NCBI GenBank assembly: GCA_900175165.2 | Contig: FWWN02000613.1 | Span: forward strand, 1 to 64,000 | Length of the DNA stretch: 64,000 bases | Source of the DNA: Rhizomucor pusillus | Taxonomy: Eukaryota; Mucoromycota; Mucoromycetes; Mucorales; Lichtheimiaceae | Direction: 5' to 3' | Shown: positions 11,802 to 21,942 of the stretch, one piece after another | Numbering within the stretch: position 1 is the first letter of the stretch | Layout of the letters: each line of letters opens with the position of its first letter | The notes under the pieces: model-generated | Databases searched by the model: none | The model's input: only the letters and a program-made list of their open reading frames with translations | What the model was told of the DNA's origin: nothing | Program-made: the position numbers and the translations under genes

Positions 11802-13118
11802 ATGACGTACAGGAACGTGTCCAGTTTCCAAGTACTCCAGAGAAATTTTACGACGAACACAGCAACGGTCCAGAAAGCCAATGGCACCGTCCTCACACTG
11901 GGCACCGGCGGCCCTTACACCATTGACGACGCGCACAGTGTCTATGTAGGCGACATTTGGTTCATGCTCGGCCAGAGTAACATGCGCGGTCATGGTTTCT
12001 ACGAGGATCTGGTCACAGGAGAGCGACGTACATGCACACCCGTCCCTTCGATCCACTTGTTCCAGTCAAACGAGACGTGGGCGGTCGCAACCGATCCCAC
12101 CCATCGCCTCATCGACTCGCCGCGAAAAGTACATCACAGAATACCAGATCCAACCGTGCGCGACCCGAGTATCCTTCAAGTACGCGGTGCGTCGCTTGGG
12201 TTGCCGTTCGCAATCGCGTATCAAAAGCTGAATAACAATGTACCTGTCGGTTTGGTCGCGTGCGCGCACGGCGGCACATCCTTGGCCCAGTGGATGGAAG
12301 AAGATGATGAAGATGCGAAGCAAAACACTCTATTCGGTGCATACCGTGCTCGCGCCGAGATCGTGGGCGATCGGTGCGCAGGCATCTTGTGGTGCCAGGG
12401 CGAGACCGATGCGTGCTCGGCACGAGAAATCTATGAACGATACGGCGACCGTTTTGAAACATTCTTAAACACTCTAAAGAATGAAAAGCCCGCGGTTGCT
12501 ATTGTCCAGATCGGGCGCCACGTCGCTGAGGATACTTCAGATCAAGCATGGGAAGCAGGTCTAGGATGGGATGCAGTTCGGTTAGCAAACGCGAATGCAG
12601 CCGCTGCGCACGTGGCTGTTGTTTCCAGCATAGATTGCGAACTGGACGACGGGATACACTTGTCTGCACGGGGATTGAGTGTTGTTGGTGAGCGATTAGC
12701 CAAGGCAGCCACTCTAGCTATCCTCGGACGCGGCTTTGAAGCAAGCCCAGTCATGGAGTCTGCGGTCTATGAGGAAATGAAACGGGGAAGCGTCGTGGTC
12801 AGGTCTATTAAAGTCGCTTTTCGTCATGTTCATCAAGGCTGGGACCCCACGATAGAATCCGTCCAGGGCTTCAGCATCACCGACTTCTGCGGTCTGGTTG
12901 AATTCCGAGCCATCCTTTCAGCGCGTATAGAGAATTACAATACAGTTCGCATTTTATTGACAAATGACATTGAAAGGGCAAAACGACGGCCTTTCGGGGG
13001 GTGTATCAGAGTATACTATGGCCGCGGAAAGAATCCAACTTGTAATTTGAGAACGAGAGATGGTATGGCACCTCTAGCCCATTATTTCGACACACAAATA
13101 AAAAATACATGGTCATGA
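11802..13118 (+). CDS. SASA-domain (sialate O-acetylesterase-like) SGNH esterase
   Basis: A single uninterrupted ORF of about 438 residues. The open frame extends to a TTG at 11772, but the first ATG is 11802 (MTYRNVSSFQVLQRN). An N-terminal beta-rich part precedes the nucleophile block VGDIWFMLGQSNMRGHG (Ser of GQSNM). The following blocks are LVACAHGGTSLAQW, ILWCQGETDA (block III) and, near residue 280, DDGIHLSARG with the catalytic Asp/His pair. These are the SGNH/DUF303 signatures of enzymes that remove acetyl groups from sugars. A C-terminal domain of about 140 residues follows. No signal peptide is obvious at the chosen start. Absence of introns contrasts with almost every neighbour and suggests retroposition or horizontal acquisition, which is inference. 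The stop lies 9 bases from the convergent SH3 gene's stop. Confidence 0.85.
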   Translation: MTYRNVSSFQVLQRNFTTNTATVQKANGTVLTLGTGGPYTIDDAHSVYVGDIWFMLGQSNMRGHGFYEDLVTGERRTCTPVPSIHLFQSNETWAVATDPTHRLIDSPRKVHHRIPDPTVRDPSILQVRGASLGLPFAIAYQKLNNNVPVGLVACAHGGTSLAQWMEEDDEDAKQNTLFGAYRARAEIVGDRCAGILWCQGETDACSAREIYERYGDRFETFLNTLKNEKPAVAIVQIGRHVAEDTSDQAWEAGLGWDAVRLANANAAAAHVAVVSSIDCELDDGIHLSARGLSVVGERLAKAATLAILGRGFEASPVMESAVYEEMKRGSVVVRSIKVAFRHVHQGWDPTIESVQGFSITDFCGLVEFRAILSARIENYNTVRILLTNDIERAKRRPFGGCIRVYYGRGKNPTCNLRTRDGMAPLAHYFDTQIKNTWS

Positions 13119-13127
13119 TCATGGAAC

Positions 13128-14293
13128 TTAAAAAATGGCCCCCGCTGCCTTGCTGCCAACTAGAAGAGTAAATTGTTGTTAATATTGGCCTGGGAAAACA
13201 CGCAAGTCTGCGTCTACTTACTAGTTGCTCCAAAGCCCCACGTAGCAGCTGTTGCTACGTGACCTCCAAACTTTTTGGCCATGTTTTGCACTTTGCCTTG
13301 CTCGTGCTGTTCGCCTCCCTCGCCAGCTGCTGGAGCTGGAGCTGCGGGAGGAGCTGCGTATTGTTGAATAGGCGGCTGCTGAGGAGGTGCAGGAGAGTAG
13401 TACATTGTAGTTGGCGGCGGAGGATAGCTGTATGGCGGAAGCGTTGCAGCGTTGTTGTTATTATTATTTGCAGCAGCAACGGGAGGGGAGGTGGTGGTAG
13501 CGGCAGGCGCGGCGGTGGCACAGTCTTTAGCTGGTGTACTATATATAGATGACAGAAGTTAGCATGTGGTATTATGGTAATTTATCTTGTTCAACAACTT
13601 GCGCTATTTTTTGGACATGATTTTGAGGGAAGATACCGGTCTTGCCGTTGAGTTCTCCACGCCACCAGTCACCGTTCACTGGTATAGTAATGTTAGCTCC
13701 AAGTCTTAAACTTTAGATGGTGGGTTGATATTACCATATTCCGTTACTTTGATGATATCGCCTTGGCGGAACGAAAGGTCGGTCGAAGGATCGTCTCCAT
13801 TGTAGTCGTACAGCGCTTCTGCAATGGCAAGCGGTTCTGGCTCGAGAGTGTATGCAGGTGGTGGTGGAGGCGGTTGCGGAGCAGCAGCAGCTTGCTTTGG
13901 TGGTAATACATGGACAACAGGCGCAGGTACTGGCTGCGAACGAGGTGCCGGCTTGGGTATCTCTTGACTACTGACGTTGTTAGATCGTCGTGCCGGCAGC
14001 TTGGGTATAGAGTTCTCGCGAGGTGCAGCCGCAGGCGCGAGCCGAGGACTGACGCCTGCTGATTTCCGCGTAGGAAGTGGAGGCTTGTGAGTAGTAGAAG
14101 TGCTGGTCGTAACTGCTGGTGCTGGCGACAACGCTGCTGGTGCTGGTGCTGCGCTTTGCACCCGGGAAGGAAGGAGTGCGACGATGTCGTTATAGGTCTT
14201 GTCGTTTAGGAATCTGTTGTCCCTGAGAAACACGAGGTCCTTTTGAATGGACGCGAGCATGTAATTGGCCAAGACGACATCTCGCTCGCTCAT
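13128..14293 (-). CDS. SH3 protein, Lsb1/Pin3-like (Las17/WASP-binding type)
   Basis: The start MSERDVVLANYMLASIQ at 14293 opens the helical N-terminal region seen in yeast Lsb1/Pin3. A Pro/Ala-rich linker with PPLPTRK and PKLPARR class SH3 ligands follows. The SH3 domain is ALYDYNGDDPSTDLSFRQGD / GDWWRGELNGKTGIFPQNHV, interrupted by an intron after TEYG. The next exon is Pro/Gln/Tyr-rich with an Asn run (AAANNNNNNAAT). The last 32-base exon (13159-13128) restores WGFGATIGSKAAGAIF, which matches the conserved GATIGS..-IF tail of Lsb1/Pin3. Family role: actin patch/endocytosis via Las17; yeast Pin3 is also prion-inducing. The intron between the SH3 exon (after QKIAQ, about 13600) and the Pro-rich exon (about 13540) could not be given an in-frame canonical junction. 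Confidence 0.85.
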
Positions 14294-14769
14294 GGTTTGG
14301 AATGAAAGGACTGTAAGGCGGAAAAAAAAGGCTCGGAGCAAGGATGCAGGAGAGAATTGTCCAATTTAGGAAACGGCGTTTTGTTGATGCCAAGGCTTCG
14401 AAATTAAGTTTCGACATGTCATCTTTCTTAAACTGATTGTATTCTGATGACATGATACTATAGCATAAATCACTCTGACCATATATATATATGTAATAAG
14501 AGAGTCTTAGAGGTTGAAAGGCAAGTTCCTTTTTCAAGAATATATTTCCGGTTTCCTTGTTGACTTTGCGCACGACTAAGAATTAGACAGTTAGGAAAAT
14601 ATCATTTTCGGATGGCCTTATTGATAGATATAATGATAGATTCCTGTAAGGACTTCAAAGTACAGGTAGATATCAAGTCTTTGGAATATTTGACCGTTTT
14701 CTGTTTGAGGACTCACGCGTCTGTGCTACAAAAGTCTGAAATGCGAGAGAGCGCTAGAGGCTTGGTTCA
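14294..14769. promoter_or_regulatory. divergent intergenic region, SH3 gene / UBE3D-like gene
   Basis: The 476 bases between divergent starts presumably carry both promoters. There is a short (AT)n run near 14480. Nothing else recognised. Confidence 0.4.
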
Positions 14770-16290
14770 ATGATCCCATTTTTCCTCGAGCAACTGGCAA
14801 ACATCAATGTTGCTCGCGCAACCATAGCAGGGGATTCAAACTGTTCAGTCGAAGATGCTCTTGAAATCAAGAATAACTCTCTACGCCTAGGCTCTCAAGT
14901 GATTATAGACTTTGACGCTTTGAATCTAAAGGTCGATCCAAGCGTTCTGGTTATTTCTCCTAGCAACGACGACAGCAGCAGTACTCAGTACTATGATGTG
15001 AAACTGTCGCTGACAGGAAGGCAGCAGCAGCAACAGCAAGCAACGGACGGAAACTTATCCGCTTGGACTGCTGACAATCCTCGCAACGTTTCGAGTCTCG
15101 CGTGTCGCGCGTGCAAAAAGGAGCTAGTTAAAGGTCTAGGAAACAGCAAAGACTTGCCGTCCGAGCATTGGTACGAATTGGTTGAATGCTGGATATGTCA
15201 TGAAACCAAACCGGAAGAGCACCGTGCGCGAATGCAGCCCATTCTGGCGCGAGAGAATACTCTTTTGGTTGGTGCAAGCTACGCGCTCGTACATGCTGAT
15301 AATGCTGTGCGAGAGAACATCCAAGTTGATATGGACATTGCTGCAACAATAAAGGTATGTTTTCTTTTCTTTATCTTATTCTCGCACGGATCTCCAAGAA
15401 GGCCGTCGATGCGTTAGAGGTGCTCGATATGGCCGATACAGGGATCCAAGATTAAAGCCAAAATTCAATGCCGTCAAACAGTTTGCTGGAAAGAGCTCTT
15501 GTCCAGCGAACTACTACAATGGCAAACATACATTCCTGTCTTTATCAGCTTTTCAGAAAACTGTCTTACTGATAAGTTATTCGACATTTTTCTAGTGGGA
15601 CACGGCGCCGTCAGCAAAGTGGATACCCGTCAGCTGCTCTCAATGCCATGCTCCTATCGGTGAAGGGCAATACAATGACGGGGTAGAAAACTTTCTGGCC
15701 GCAAAGCTGTATAAATACGCAGTTTCGACATTACCGCAATGCGAGAGCTTACCGGCATTCATGGATATCTTTCGAGGCGATCTGCTGGATGCAGCGAAAG
15801 CGCACGCTACATACAAGTTTTTGGTCCAAGGGCGTAAAAGTGGACAAATCTATGCATTGGTATGAGAACAGGATATGTTCCGATTGGATAAAGGCTGTGT
15901 TAATTAATACTTTTATTTACAGATATGGTTGTTTAATTTTGACACACGCATTGTTTACAATGGCGGATTTGCAGAAGAGGGCAGCGTTCACGGACAGGCT
16001 AGCAGTGAGCGAGGTAACGGTTGACTTGCAAATGATTATGTAAACCTGACGACTAATTATAAACAGTGATGAAAGTACTTTACATGGATTGCGCTGAAGA
16101 TCCAGGTCGTCTGGACGACTGGAGTAACGACAAAACAGTTGATCATCTGAGCTATCCTGATATGCATTGTCGTGAGTTGGTTGATACCATCAAGCGCTCG
16201 ACGCTGTTGCTTCCACCACACATGCGTACGATGGACAACCCTGTTATGCCGATGCTGCACAATTTCTCGGTCGGCTTCATCAAATATTAG
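14770..16290 (+). CDS. HECT_2-type E2-binding protein, UBE3D/Ipa1-like
   Basis: Exon 1 (14770-15354) encodes MIPFFLEQLANINVARA, then the first Cys cluster ACRACKKELVKG and the diagnostic SEHWYELVECWICHE. A later exon starting at 15597 gives WIPVSCSQCHAPIGEGQ, then LYKYAVSTLPQC and ATYKFLVQGRKSGQIYAL. The next exon, after an acceptor at about 15922, gives IWLFNFDTRIVYNGG. The last joins as SSER/VMKVLYMDCA and ends HNFSVGFIKY. This order of cysteine pairs and the C-terminal KVLY block define the HECT-like E2-binding family. Human UBE3D binds UBCH10, and yeast Ipa1 supports mRNA 3'-end processing. The connection between 15355 and 15597 could not be resolved: no short canonical exon reads through cleanly. 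Confidence 0.82.
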
Positions 16291-16437
16291 AAAGGTGTGC
16301 GGCATTACAAAAACATGCAAATCTCCCGGGGATTGTTGTTGTCTCACTTGCTGTTCAGCGAACCCCTTTCCCCATCCCCTCTAGAGGGAACCCTTTTTTT
16401 CCCTTTCCATTTGTATATATACATCTTTTTTAGTGTC

Positions 16438-17286
16438 ATGGACACCTTACCTGTCGAAATAGTCGACATTGTATTAAACTACCTTGCACCATCCGATCTC
16501 GCTTCCGCTTGCAGCGTCAGTCGTACATGGTTACATATAATTTCCCCTCGATTATACCGCCGTCCGGCCTTGCGCACACACAAACAACTGGAACTCTTTG
16601 CCAACAATTCGAGCAGACTGCATGCTCACGTGGTACGACTCGATCTACGACGGGTTGGCGACTACGTGACAGACACAACGGCAGCGCAGCTGGTCCGATG
16701 CTCGTCCGTGCAACACATGGATCTGAGCGGCTGCAAAGCTTTATCGTCACATGGCATTGATACCCTGCTGCGAACATCTATAACTTCGGTGTCGTCGGTG
16801 CTGCTGGCCAGCTGCTCGCTGTCGCAAACAACGCTAGACATCCTGCGCCGAGCAAGCACTACAGCACAGCTGCAAACATTAAATTTGAGCAACACCAAAA
16901 TCTCGCCCTGCTGGTCTATCGACGCCTCCAACGATCTGAACTGTTTGGTCGCTGGAGTCGCTTCAAACCGTATCACCCGGCTGGACTTGTCATACTGCGC
17001 ATGGGTCAGTGACTCGACGCTGGAGAACCTCGGCTTGGGTATGCCTCGTCTAGAATGGCTCAGCCTACGTTGGTGCCAGGACGTCTCGCAACTTGCTGCA
17101 GAGAAACTCGTGGGTAGATTGCGGAATTTACGATATCTCGATGCTAGATGTATACCGGCTATAGCAGAATCTCAAGTTGTCGCTTTCTTTAACGACCATC
17201 CGTCACTTGAAGAATGTATATTCAGCAAGAAGCGATGTGCCATGACCGCCCGCCGAAGCACGGAAGCGTTTGAAATATTGAAATAA
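16438..17286 (+). CDS. F-box / leucine-rich repeat protein
   Basis: Intronless 282-residue ORF. The start MDTLPVEIVDIVLNYLAP is the beginning of a canonical F-box (residues about 1-45), which contains SDLASACSVSRTWL. Degenerate AMN1/FBXL-type leucine-rich repeats follow: VQHMDLSGCKALSSHGID, LQTLNLSNTKIS, ITRLDLSYCAWVSDSTL, LEWLSLRWCQDVSQL and LRYLDARCIPAI. The domain pairing is that of SCF ubiquitin-ligase substrate receptors: the F-box contacts Skp1 and the LRR picks the target. The target is unknown. The upstream in-frame extension to 16297 reads through 5' flank and lacks homology, so the ATG at 16438 is preferred. The gene starts only 147 bases after the UBE3D-like stop, on the same strand. 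Confidence 0.88.
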   Translation: MDTLPVEIVDIVLNYLAPSDLASACSVSRTWLHIISPRLYRRPALRTHKQLELFANNSSRLHAHVVRLDLRRVGDYVTDTTAAQLVRCSSVQHMDLSGCKALSSHGIDTLLRTSITSVSSVLLASCSLSQTTLDILRRASTTAQLQTLNLSNTKISPCWSIDASNDLNCLVAGVASNRITRLDLSYCAWVSDSTLENLGLGMPRLEWLSLRWCQDVSQLAAEKLVGRLRNLRYLDARCIPAIAESQVVAFFNDHPSLEECIFSKKRCAMTARRSTEAFEILK

Positions 17287-17458
17287 TATATCGTAAAACA
17301 AAAGGAAATAAAAATGTTGAAAAAAACAACAACACAAAGTAGTATCATATTTAACAGCATACAGTATCCAGGCGTTCTAAAATGCATGGAGTATAACTTA
17401 GATCAAGAACGGAAGGGAATATGTAGTAAATGGAGAGAATTTCAGGTAAAAAAGATAT

Positions 17459-19434
17459 TTAGCCTTTGATGGTTTGAATCGGGCCCTGGTAATCGTGGCG
17501 GCCTTTGATGTACCAGAAGCCAAGTGAGAATAGCATGACAAAGCCGATCATGAGACAGCTCCAGTTCATCGTCACTGCAGTGACAGGATGCACGCTGGGA
17601 ATACACAGGATGACGCTGAAGAAGGCGATCCACGCTACAGCGATGAAATTAATTGGTACGCTGTAGCGACCGAGGTTAAATGGGCCCTTTTCCATTTCCT
17701 TGCGTTTCCACAATAGACGACAGAGGAACGGCAAGCCGTAAGCAACGTTGACGCAGATGACGGCTGTGCTCATGATGGCTGACCAATACACCTCGCTTCC
17801 AAAGGACTAAATCGAGTGATGAGCAACATGTATCATTATGCGTTGGCTGGGTGGAAGACTTACTGGCATGATGATAATAATGCAGATGATGCCTTGCAAC
17901 GTAAGAATACGTACAGGCATTTGCGACTTGCTATGCAGCTTGTACCAGATATGATGTGCAGGGACGCATTCGTCGCGTGCCATGGCCCACAGTGTCTGAG
18001 CGCACGCAACCATCGAGTTACACAAGGATCCAAACTGGATGACAGCCAATATGACAAGGAAGAAAGCCGTGAGAGAAGGATTTCTGGTAGCTCTCAAAAA
18101 CAACGTCGCAACAGGCATTGATGATGCTTGAATTTCTTGTACATCCTGTATAGAAAACAGTGTGGAAATGCACAGGACAATGGCCTGAAAAACCGCGCTT
18201 GAAACGGCGATCAGGATACCTCGCGGACCCGTTCTGTCAGCATTCTTTGTGCCTTCTGCGATCTGCGCTCTGTTGTTTAGCACAATATTAGTAAACATTC
18301 AAACTTGGTACTGAGCGTTGAATCTGCTGCTTACCCGTTTTCGAAGCCAATGAACGACCAGCCAGCTTGCAAGAGTCCCAACAAGAATGCTAGTCCATCG
18401 TTGCTATAGCCAGTTTGGTTCTCAAACTTTGTAAACACCCAGTTGGCATCCGGATGCGTTTGTGCCATGACAGGGACAGCAATGACAACAATGATCGTGC
18501 CGATAGTTACCCAATAGATCATGAATTTGTTGAGCCATGCACTGAGGCGTAGTCCCAGACTGCAGTATATGACGCCAAGGATAATCAGCAAAATGTAAAG
18601 ACCCACGTAGGCGCCTTGGTTGGTGACGGGCGTTTCACGCAGGACGTTCGCTATACCTAGCATACAGTTTGAAGTTAATAACCACTTCTCTATCTCTAAA
18701 TCTATACGACGCTAGATACTTACTTAGTATGTATTCGCCCATAGAATAAGCAACCGTCATGCATGTGGCAAGTAGACCAGCTACAAATGTGTAACCACAG
18801 ATCCATGACATTACTGTAAAATCAATCAATTATTAGTTTCAACATGTTTGGTATATATCATCCATATTTTCCCAGTACTTGCATGGTCCTCTTTCTTTGC
18901 TACTTAGCAAATAGCACCAGGAGTATACACCTCCGTTGACAGGATAGGCTGGATGATGGGTGTAAGTGATGTTTAGTTTACAGATCAGGCTGCATATCCG
19001 CGGCGCTTTTCTGCTTACAGGAGAATACTTCCGACATGCTGAGCGCTATGCAAAAGACAAAAGGGGCGACGACGATCTGGGATCCATCGTAAGAACACGA
19101 TCTATATGGATCAGGCAAGATAGGAAAATGCGTACAATACCCCAAAAGAGCGACATGGGTCCTCCGGCTGCCATAGAAGATCCGAAATTTACTAGCCTGT
19201 ACGCGAATTAACGACTATATTCGATCAAGAACTTTCTCACTATGCTTGTAATCTATACCAGTTGGGCAGGACCGCCATTGTAGAAAACGCAAAACCGGAC
19301 TGTACAAAGAGACTGATCTCTCTAGTAAACTCTTGTTTGTATCCTAGATCCCGCAAGCGCTGGGCATCGTAGTCTTCTATAGATTGCTGCGACTCGGCGG
19401 TAGACGACGACTCTATTTTCTCAGTTGCCACCAC
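17459..19434 (-). CDS. amino-acid/GABA permease (APC superfamily, Uga4/Bat1 type)
   Basis: Multi-exon membrane protein. The hydrophilic N-terminus (ESSSTAESQQSIEDYDAQRL) leads into DLGYKQEFTREISLFVQSGF and FAFSTMAV, the standard entry of fungal APC permeases. The conserved segments follow in order: YPVNGGVYSWCYLL, SWICGYTFVAGLL, LGLRLSAWLNKFMIYW and LLGLLQAGWSFIGFENG. Next come AQIAEGTKNADRTGPRGIL (the E..E/D.....P..I signature), FGSLCNSMVACAQTLWAMAR and GPFNLGRYSVPINFIAVAW. It ends QGPIQTIKG. About 12 membrane helices are expected, at the plasma or vacuolar membrane. The family imports GABA, choline or polyamines, and the substrate here is not determinable. The codon at 19434 is GTG and no in-frame ATG precedes it before a stop, so a short first exon upstream is likely and the true 5' end is uncertain. 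Confidence 0.85.
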
Positions 19435-20049
19435 TGTTGTCTGCTCTCTAACTTTCTAGTGGACCAATGGTAATAAGTCTTGTGTTAACTGCAATGTCAC
19501 CCATACTATTGGTAAATATTTACATCTGTGGACATTTTTGGGGAAGCAGAAAAAAGACACAGTGGATGAAAGCTAGGACCCTGCTTTTTGACGTTTTTAT
19601 CATGGGGTTACTGTACCTTGGGAAAAACTTAATTACAAATGGATGTATCTAAAGCTACCTTTTACACAGCTATTCCCTCTTTCTCTCAGACAGACTCTCT
19701 GCAAGCACTAGCTGCCAAGCACTCCTTAATACATATCTTGTGTATGCGACTTGCATCCAGCACTTCAGAAGAGTGAATCGCGCTAATTATCGCTATCCAT
19801 TTCCACGGCCTGTCTAGCGAGAACTTTATCTTGATCGGAAAGCCATGTGACCTTAACACGCATTCGAGGCATTTTCCCAGATCTATGTCTCTACAATGTA
19901 TTGTAGATAGATTTATGTCTATGTACGCGATAATACCAGAAAAAGAGAAAAGTATCAAAGTAAAATGTAAGAACAAAGTGGATGTGATGCGTTTATATAT
20001 TACTGCGGACTTAACGCGATTTTTCATGTGATATAAAAACTAGTACGGT
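19435..20049. other. intergenic, 5' flank of permease
   Basis: About 600 bases, presumably containing the permease promoter and its missing first exon. No motif recognised. Confidence 0.4.
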
Positions 20050-20419
20050 GGCAGAAGGCTGCCGATACTTGTTCCTCATCTTGCATCCAAGTATCGTCGG
20101 TTACTCCTGCTGGTGCAAATGCCGCCGGAGGATTGCATACTGAGGATGCAGCTCTTGCTCTGCTGCTATCTGTCTCGATACGTGCCAATGAGCGCGCAAC
20201 AAGTAAGCATGGTCTTGTCGTACATGTAGCTGTGATCTCTGCTTATTTCTATGCTCGATTTCTATGCTCCGATTAAAATACACTTGTGTCAATGCAGTCT
20301 GCGGATACACGGCGCAGTTTGTTGAAATGGGTATTAACATTGGATCACTCGTTGGAGCAGCCCATATTGGAAGTAAACATTTCATACAGAGCTGCTGCAT
20401 CGACTTCAAAGCTGGCTAA
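20050..20419 (+). pseudogene. unidentified spliced coding remnant
   Basis: Two plus-strand segments can be joined across a good intron: the donor GTAAGC is near 20211 and the acceptor AATGCAG near 20298. The result is GGLHTEDAALALLLSVSIRA, then NERAT/ICGYTAQFVEMGI and NIGSLVGAAHIGSKHF, ending at TAA 20419. The open frame extends upstream to about 20050 without a clear ATG. The regular amino-acid composition suggests a once-coding exon pair, but I do not recognise the family. It sits in a transposon-rich stretch and may be a fragment of a mobile element or a dead gene. Confidence 0.25.
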
Positions 20420-21145
20420 CAACGCCGGTGAAATGAGCGGGGAGTTGATCTCCTTGCAGAATCGTTTGTAGCCGAACATCGCCAGCAGGGTATTCGCAGC
20501 TGCCACACAGTCGATCGTTGGATAACAAGATGAAAAGTTTTTAATCTTCAGGAACATTGCCATCTTTGTAAAAGAAGACATTAGAGAAGCAATATGTTGA
20601 AAGAACCTCAATACCACCTACTGTATTACTCTACAAAACCAACCAAAACGTCCATAAAGGATCAGTGGAATGGTTTCAATACCTTTAATCGAATTTGACG
20701 TACCATGATGAAATTGAGGTGTGCTAAGACGAAAGGAGGTTAGGTTGAGTGACAGCGCCAATAGTGCTTCCAACACTTTATGTATGCACGAGCAAAACAG
20801 ATAATGCATCTATGGGGTCTGATTGGTGAGACTCACATAATGTTATTGATCTTGGACAGTACCTGCGAAAGGTGAAGCTGGTGCTGTACATACCCTCATA
20901 TGGAAAGATATCGGTGCTATACACAAAGGAACGACACGCTCTGATCCTGCAGATCAGAAATAGCAACTGTGGCTATAGTATCAAATCATGCATAAATCCG
21001 ATGTACAATACCACAAATCCTTCATCGTAATTCATTCACACCATTGAAAATAATACTCGACAAAGTTACTTTGCACAGAAGAAAGTGTCATGACACATGA
21101 GAATTTTTTTTAAAGAATCATAATCGGATACATGGTGAAATGTTG
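20420..21145. other. gene-poor stretch
   Basis: About 700 bases with short shadow ORFs on both strands and no recognisable domain. It lies between the unidentified remnant and the CACTA-like relic. Confidence 0.4.
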
Positions 21146-21925
21146 CTAAGCCTGCCTACATTTGATATCCTCCAGCTGCTGATGACTTACAGATGGTCGT
21201 TTAAACTTGTTCTTTTGTTGCTTTGTCTCCTGTTCCAACTTCACACAATGTTTGTGGTACGATACACACATCCTTTTTAATTTTAATGTGTTTATCTGCA
21301 TTACAAAGGGAAGGAGCTGCTTGATTCTTAGCTGAACATGGACAGTCGGGAATTCGACCAGGGGATACAGGCCGTCGCATATCAATTCCATCAAGTGAAT
21401 TGTGATTTTTGGGCCTATCTCTTTAGCAATTTAAAATTAGAGGATTAAACCAAAAGAATAATGAGTCATACTCTTACCGACTGCTTGAATGCCCACCGTG
21501 GCCTCCATTTCTTCCATGTTCACTGTGCCTCGCTTAAATGCACCATGTTGCTGATCTTCGCATTAACGGTCGTGAGCGGCAGCGGTTCCCATCCGATGCA
21601 GCTGCTATGTCGGTCGACAGCATACTGGTCGAAGGCAGCTAGATCGAACAAGCCTCCATGATGTTCCTCGTTTGCAGATGGGCATGCTTCCAACCCAGGC
21701 ATCAAGACGGACAGGACGGATAGAAAAGATTCATGTATCTCCAAATCATGGGAGTCATCTGCAGCATACTTTTCAAAGAAATTTATGCATAAAGGTCGCT
21801 TCGAAACCATCCTTATGGTTGGTTTCTGTTTCCTTTAGCAGTCCGTTACAGCGCTCAAAGCTGAAAAGCCAGAACGCATATACTGACTGAACGAAGTCCT
21901 CTGTCACGAACATTCCGAGCCGCAG
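21146..21925 (-). mobile_element. degenerate CACTA/Plavaka-like (DUF4218-type) transposase relic
   Basis: Read on the minus strand from about 21910, the DNA encodes DFVQSVYAFWLFSFERCNGL, then LLKETETNHKDGFEATFMHK. This resembles the VYxFWLFxFERYNGxL block of the C-terminal DUF4218 region of Plavaka/CACTA-type transposases, which are common in fungi. After a frameshift the frame continues FFEKYAADDSHDLEIHESF and then GLFDLAAFDQYAVDRHSS, CIGWEPLPLTTVNAKIS and MVHLSEAQ. A further block (MMELICDGLYPLVEFPTV) follows near 21390. Frameshifts and stops separate the blocks, so it is a dead fragment. No terminal repeats or full N-terminal catalytic domain were found here. Confidence 0.6.
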
Positions 21926-21942
21926 GAAATCGACAAAAATCG

